A stretch of 64,000 nucleotides of DNA, taken from Bryopsis sp. KO-2023. Its lineage: Eukaryota; Chlorophyta; Ulvophyceae; Bryopsidales; Bryopsidaceae. This document shows positions 59,938 to 64,000 of the stretch, piece after piece (within the stretch, counting starts at the first letter, position 1; the number at the start of each line of letters is the position of its first letter). Below the pieces are notes generated by a model, which had not been told where the DNA came from, made no database searches, and saw only the letters and a list, made by a program, of their open reading frames with translations. The position numbers and the translations under genes are program-made. The DNA lies in contig BSYQ01000003.1 of the NCBI GenBank assembly GCA_030272585.1, positions 6,696,001 through 6,760,000 on the forward strand. Reading direction: 5' to 3'.

Positions 59938-60391
59938 TTTGAAAACCCGACACTCAAAAACCAGGGAGCGAAAAAGCGAAATCCAGAAACTCCTTCAGGT
60001 CACGGGTGGCGGCGAAATCGACGTATGACAGACTGCAGCGAGGAGAAAGTGTGATGCTCTTCCCACAAATACAAGGTACTGGATTCCCAGAACTTGATTT
60101 GTTGGGTCGGAAGGGAGATGGCGTGCGTTTGTGAAAACGTGAGAGGAAGCGGGTTTTTTGGAAAAGGAATTTCACCAATTCCTCGCCGCTCCAAAGCCAC
60201 CCAGCGAAGGATCAATCGGAGGTCGAATGTAAACATCCAGTCGAAGTATGTAGAATCACTGCGTGAAATCTGCAAAACAAGTTGTTATGTAAGGCCAAGA
60301 AATTGAGGGTGCTTCTTCAGGGGTTGCAGTAAGAAACCCACATTTCGACAGATCGAGCAGTCATGTGCTTTTGTGTAGACAAGGTGACAGC
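59938..60391. promoter_or_regulatory. Divergent promoter region of UTP15 and fructosamine-3-kinase
   Basis: 454 bp between two divergent start codons. Minus-strand open frames here (59954-60275) look incidental. No clear TATA box seen. Confidence 0.45.
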
Positions 60392-62013
60392 ATGGAGGCA
60401 TGGGTTGAAGCCAACCTTGGGACTGGCAGCGTTGTGAAATCGAATCTGTTTGGATCGTCTGGGTGGTCTTCCCAGTACGTCATGGAAACCAGTCAAGGGG
60501 CAAAATACTTCATCAAAACGGCCAGAGGCTCAGATGAATCCATGTTCAAAGGGGAAGCCCTCGGACTGCAAGCCATGTATGGTGAGCGAAACGGCAGTTG
60601 AGGTATTTGGTTGTGGGTTTGTGAAACGATTATCCCCTCTGAGCAATTCTGGGTTTTGTGAACGTAGATGCTGGGGGCCTTAAAATTCCTAAGGTTTTCC
60701 ATTATGGTGAGCATCCTTCGGGAAACGGGACGTTCATTGTGATGGAGTATTTGAAATTCTCAGGCGGGTGTGGCGATGCTGAACTGGGCCGAGCCTTGGC
60801 GAAAATGCATTTGATGAAACCAAAGGTAAGCAAGGCTGGGTAAGATATGCTTTCGACAGAAATTGATGTTTCCGCTTCTTTTTTGCTTTGTTTAATTGTT
60901 TTTGAATGTATTGCTTTGGAGCTGAAACATGTCGCATTTCAAGTGATTTTTAGGTTGTGGGTAGCAAGCTGGAATCCATGGTCAATTAATGGGCCTTTTT
61001 TGCAAAATCTGTTGTGGAGGTTTCAGGATGAAATGGCAGCCAGTGGGCATTTTGGCTTCCCTGTGGACAACACCATTGGGGGGACTCCTCAGCCCAATGG
61101 ATGGTCAGACAATTGGGTGGATTTCTTCAGGGAAAAGAGACTCTTGCATCAATTGAATTTGGCTGGTGAGCTGTAGAAAATGATTCTCACCTACAGAAAA
61201 GAATAGTTCCTGTTAAAGTGAAAATTGATGCGGCGAGCTTTCAGTTGTGAGGTTGAAACACCGCTGAATGAATGAATGAATCCAGGTGCACAATGAAAGA
61301 ATGTGGTCGTTTAAAAATAGGGGAAAGGCAGAAACGATCCAGTTTTTTTGTGTGGTAAAATCATAGGTAATTTGGGCATATTTAATGAAAGTCCTGCTTG
61401 ATTTCGATGGGATCTGTGCTGTTTTCGATGGCTTAGGGGACAGCAGGCTGTCTCAAATGGGAGAGAGGTTGGCCGATAATTTGGAAAAACTCTTCGAGGG
61501 GATTGAGGTGACACCAAGTGTTTTGCATGGGGATCTCTGGAGCGGAAATATTGCCACGGTGGATGGCCAGCCTTCTGTTTTCGACCCAGCAGTTTATTAT
61601 GGCCATCATGAGGCAGAGTTCGGCATGTCTTGGTGTGCAGGTAAGGGAACGATGCATACACACAAGGCTTCAGTATTACTAGGTCCCTCAGGAAAAAAAA
61701 AGGGGGGGGGGGGGCAAGATACAGACTTTTATCAAGCGTTGTTTCGTTATTTGTGTGTTTGTTTTGGGCCTGTTTCAGCTGCCACATGAGAGAGCTACTC
61801 CATTTTTGTTGACGAAGTTTTGGGGGTTGTTTCTCAGGCTTTTCAGGGGCATTTTGGAAAGCTTATCATGATGTCATCCCTCGAGCACCAGGCTTCGACG
61901 AGAGAAAGCAGCTGTATTTGCTGTATCATTACTTGAACCACTACAACCTGTTTGGGTCAGGTTACTATGGCCAATGTGAATCCATCCTCTCAAGTCTGAC
62001 TCGAGGGTTGTGA
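60392..62013 (+). CDS. FN3K: Fructosamine-3-kinase family protein
   Basis: Five exons (60392-60581, 60668-60825, 61027-61165, 61437-61640, 61838-62013) sum to 867 nt, 288 residues, the usual family length. FN3K phosphorylates fructosamines and related ketosamines on glycated proteins, making the adducts unstable and so repairing them. Landmarks: YFIKTARG (ATP-site lysine in FIKT), FKGEALGL, FPVDNTIGGTPQPNGW, VLHGDLWSGNI (the catalytic HGDxxxxN motif) and FDPAVYYGHHEAEFGM (the DPA metal-binding motif), ending LLYHYLNHYNLFGSGY. All match bacterial and plant fructosamine kinases. Plant and bacterial members are often ribulosamine kinases, so the substrate is likely ribulosamine or a broader set. 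The start is the Met of MEAWVEANLG; an upstream in-frame Met at about 60365 could extend it. Confidence 0.93.
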
Positions 62014-63367
62014 ACTTTGTTGCAGCGATGGGGTTGACTCATGTTTTCTGCCGATCCATCATTTTTTGGGGAAAAGCACTGACGAGTTGTACAAGGGAGC
62101 TTGAGAGCATCCGACACCTGATTTTTGTCTGAGGTTTCCCAGGTTTTTTTTTTGAGCTATTTTTTCGAGGGGTCGGGAAAAAGGAGAGAGAGTCAGGTCT
62201 TCGTAAAGCCATTACACACACATTCCAACATCATGGCCGTCGTGTCGATATCATTCCAACTAACACTACTTAGAAAAAAAATTGTGAGCTCCCTCACCAA
62301 GCGATCATGTCAAAACACAATTACACAATTCACAGCGGCTTTCGCAACAACAAAAAGCAAACAAGGTACAGTGAAGCAAGCCTCCCATGGCGAGTGCTCC
62401 ATTTCAGAATATCCCTTTTTTCCCCCATCCCAAGATATTCTCTTCCGCCGCTGATATATTGGGGTGGGCATTTTGATTACGGCCTCTCCCACACTGCCTC
62501 CTAAATAATGAAAACAAGGCCCCGTCAATTTGAAAGCTCTGTAACAGATACCCACCCAATTTAAACCCCATTCTCATTTATGTATGCCTGTATGTAGATA
62601 TAATAACCCATGTCCCCATTTCAACCATGTGCTTGTTCCCCCTATATATGGATAGTAGATTTAGTCAATTTGTGTGTAATAGAAGAAAGGCTTTATGTTC
62701 ATACTCACCTCGAGCAATCCATCATTTACTGTACCTGCAAGTTTGCCCCCCCCCCCTCCCCCCCCAAAAAAATCCCAAAAAAACAAACAATTGCACAAAA
62801 CACAACCAAAGCCTAGCAAAACAACTTTGAAGCTCCCCAAGGTATCCCCAAATGTGTCTCCATGTCAGACATATGGCACCCTCCTCTCTCTGTGTGATTC
62901 TGCTCCTGGGGAACGCTAGCGGCCGACACATGGCTCCTCAGGGTCGATACGGAAAGCATTCGGGGGCAGCCCTCTTAAGTTCCGGTCAACAACTGAGGGG
63001 CATGGAAGGGACTTTTCGCAATCGAGGGCCAAACCGTAGCGGAAGAAAAACATTTTCCTGACAAAAAAAAAGGGTCCAGCACTGCCTTCCCCCAAAAACC
63101 ACCAACACCGGACAACATGAGGCCAACCGACGCCAGACCATACAAATCGTGTGTAGATAGATATTGGGTGTATTAACTCCGGGCAACTTCCAGGATGGTG
63201 TTTTGTCTTCTTCCTCCACACTGACTGACTGCTGTTGATCTCTTGTGATGCCATGACTTACTTACGGGCCACTTGTGTTTTTTTTGTTTTTTTTTCTCCT
63301 ACCAGGTCGCTGTTCACATTGATACAGCCACCCTTTCTGCATTACTCATTCCGCACACATTTCTTAC
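62014..63367. other. Convergent region, unresolved
   Basis: Between the fructosamine kinase stop (+) and the last confirmed exon of the WW protein (-). It contains poly(C) at about 62744-62766 and may hold the 3' exons of the WW-domain gene (62900-63360), which I could not chain. Confidence 0.35.
62744..62766. repeat. Poly(C) tract interrupted by a T
   Basis: Two C runs of about ten bases each, separated by one T. Confidence 0.8.
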
Positions 63368-64000
63368 CCGTGTGTTCACGTTTCCGTAGTAGACTTCGCC
63401 GGAAACGTCGTCGACTAGAGCTTTCCAGCCCTCAGGCAGTCCCTTGGACAGCTCCTCTAAATCTACAGCTTTTTGCACCGAGCTCTTTTCGGTTTTCCTC
63501 GGGGAGCTCCCGGATGCCTTCACGGGCAGAGCTCTTTTCACCCGTGCTCGCCAATCCCCCTTCAAGGGCTGTAACACCAACAATGAGATTTCATGGCATT
63601 TTCGAAACAGTGAAAGCAAAGGAATGAAAGAAAACTGCAAAAAGTAACCAGAAATGGAGAGAAATCTCACTCTCTGCAGCAAAAACGACCTGTTATCGAC
63701 TGTACAAATATGGGCTGTATATCTGCTTTGTTTGGCGGACCTGAAAGTTGGCGTTGTTTTCCGCCTCCCCACTTCTCAATTGATTGAGCCTCCATTCCTC
63801 CATTTCAGCGACCCTTTTCCTCTCCACCGCTTCCATGTTGAAGGGGTCTTCCTCACTCACTTGCTCCTCCTCTTTCTGCTTCACCGCCTGCCACTGATTC
63901 ATCAGCTTTGACAAAGTTTTGGATGCCTTGCTGATTTTTTTCTTTTTTCCCAGCAGCCCCATCCCGGACCCCGCAACCTTGTCTATTCTGCGCTTTTTGT
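63368..64000 (-). CDS. WW-domain protein, partial (runs off the window)
   Basis: Two exons are visible: from beyond 64000 to 63741 and 63568-63368, joined in phase 0 at CAG|CCC. The encoded order is a basic patch (KKRRIDKVAG, GKKKK), a helix MEAVERKRVAEMEEWRLNQL, then SGEAENNANFQ followed by PLKGDWRARVKRA, then a WW domain LPEGWKALVDDVSGEVYYGN. This resembles plant WW-domain proteins with the 'ANF-P-x-GDWR-RVKR' motif that are linked to splicing. The second WW tryptophan lies in the next exon, which was not found. The gene is truncated at its 5' side by the window edge, and its 3' exons are unresolved. Confidence 0.75.

Noticed and set aside
59954-60275. Minus-strand ORF between UTP15 and fructosamine kinase
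   Set aside because: No domain, no splice support, and it occupies the divergent promoter.

Overview
This window is nuclear DNA of an intron-rich eukaryote, most likely a photosynthetic and flagellated protist. The evidence is spliced genes with GT-AG introns (mostly 40-450 nt), a ubiquitin-like/S27a fusion, augmin, Pol I and U3 snoRNP genes, cilium genes (CFAP69, FUZ) and proteins of plastid-bearing lineages (a DUF3119 protein, an RsmD-type rRNA methyltransferase, an OPR-like repeat protein). A chlorarachniophyte such as Bigelowiella would fit, but that is inference; nothing in the window proves the species. There are no prokaryotic operons, no CRISPR array, no intact transposon and no virus-like element.

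Layout. 0-7.2 kb: OPR-like organelle RNA-binding protein (-), a small membrane-protein exon (-), then CFAP69 (+, 8 exons). 7.2-10.5 kb: a pyrimidine-rich low-complexity desert. 10.5-16.6 kb: a protein kinase with a presequence-like N-terminus (-) and an RsmD-type methyltransferase (+). 17.9-22.1 kb: a GILT-family thiol reductase (-), an unrecognised spliced locus (+) and a secreted thioredoxin-fold protein (+). 22.9-31.8 kb: HAUS3 (-), a foldback MITE, ubiquitin-like/S27a (+), a small unknown acidic protein (-) and FUZ (-). 32-39.6 kb: low-complexity DNA, a RING-H2 protein (-), and a Lys/Pro-rich repeat protein (+). 39.7-45.7 kb: a GST-like protein (+), DUF3119 (-) and a pseudokinase (+). 47.4-62 kb: RRN3 (-), a class-IV aminotransferase (+), UTP15 (-) and fructosamine-3-kinase (+). 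The window ends inside a WW-domain protein (-).

The genes are ordinary housekeeping, organelle and cilium genes, not one linked system. Neighbours are often divergent with short shared promoters (RRN3/aminotransferase about 350 bp, UTP15/fructosamine kinase about 450 bp, HAUS3/S27a about 700 bp). For many genes the exon structure was rebuilt by hand; where the exon lengths add up to an intact frame and the protein aligns with a remembered family, this is said. The most distinctive points are the TTA-flanked foldback MITE between HAUS3 and S27a, the almost lysine-free ubiquitin moiety fused to S27a, a kinase with a presequence and a membrane helix, an apparent homopolymer frameshift in FUZ, and a 94-bp tandem triplication in a pseudokinase intron.
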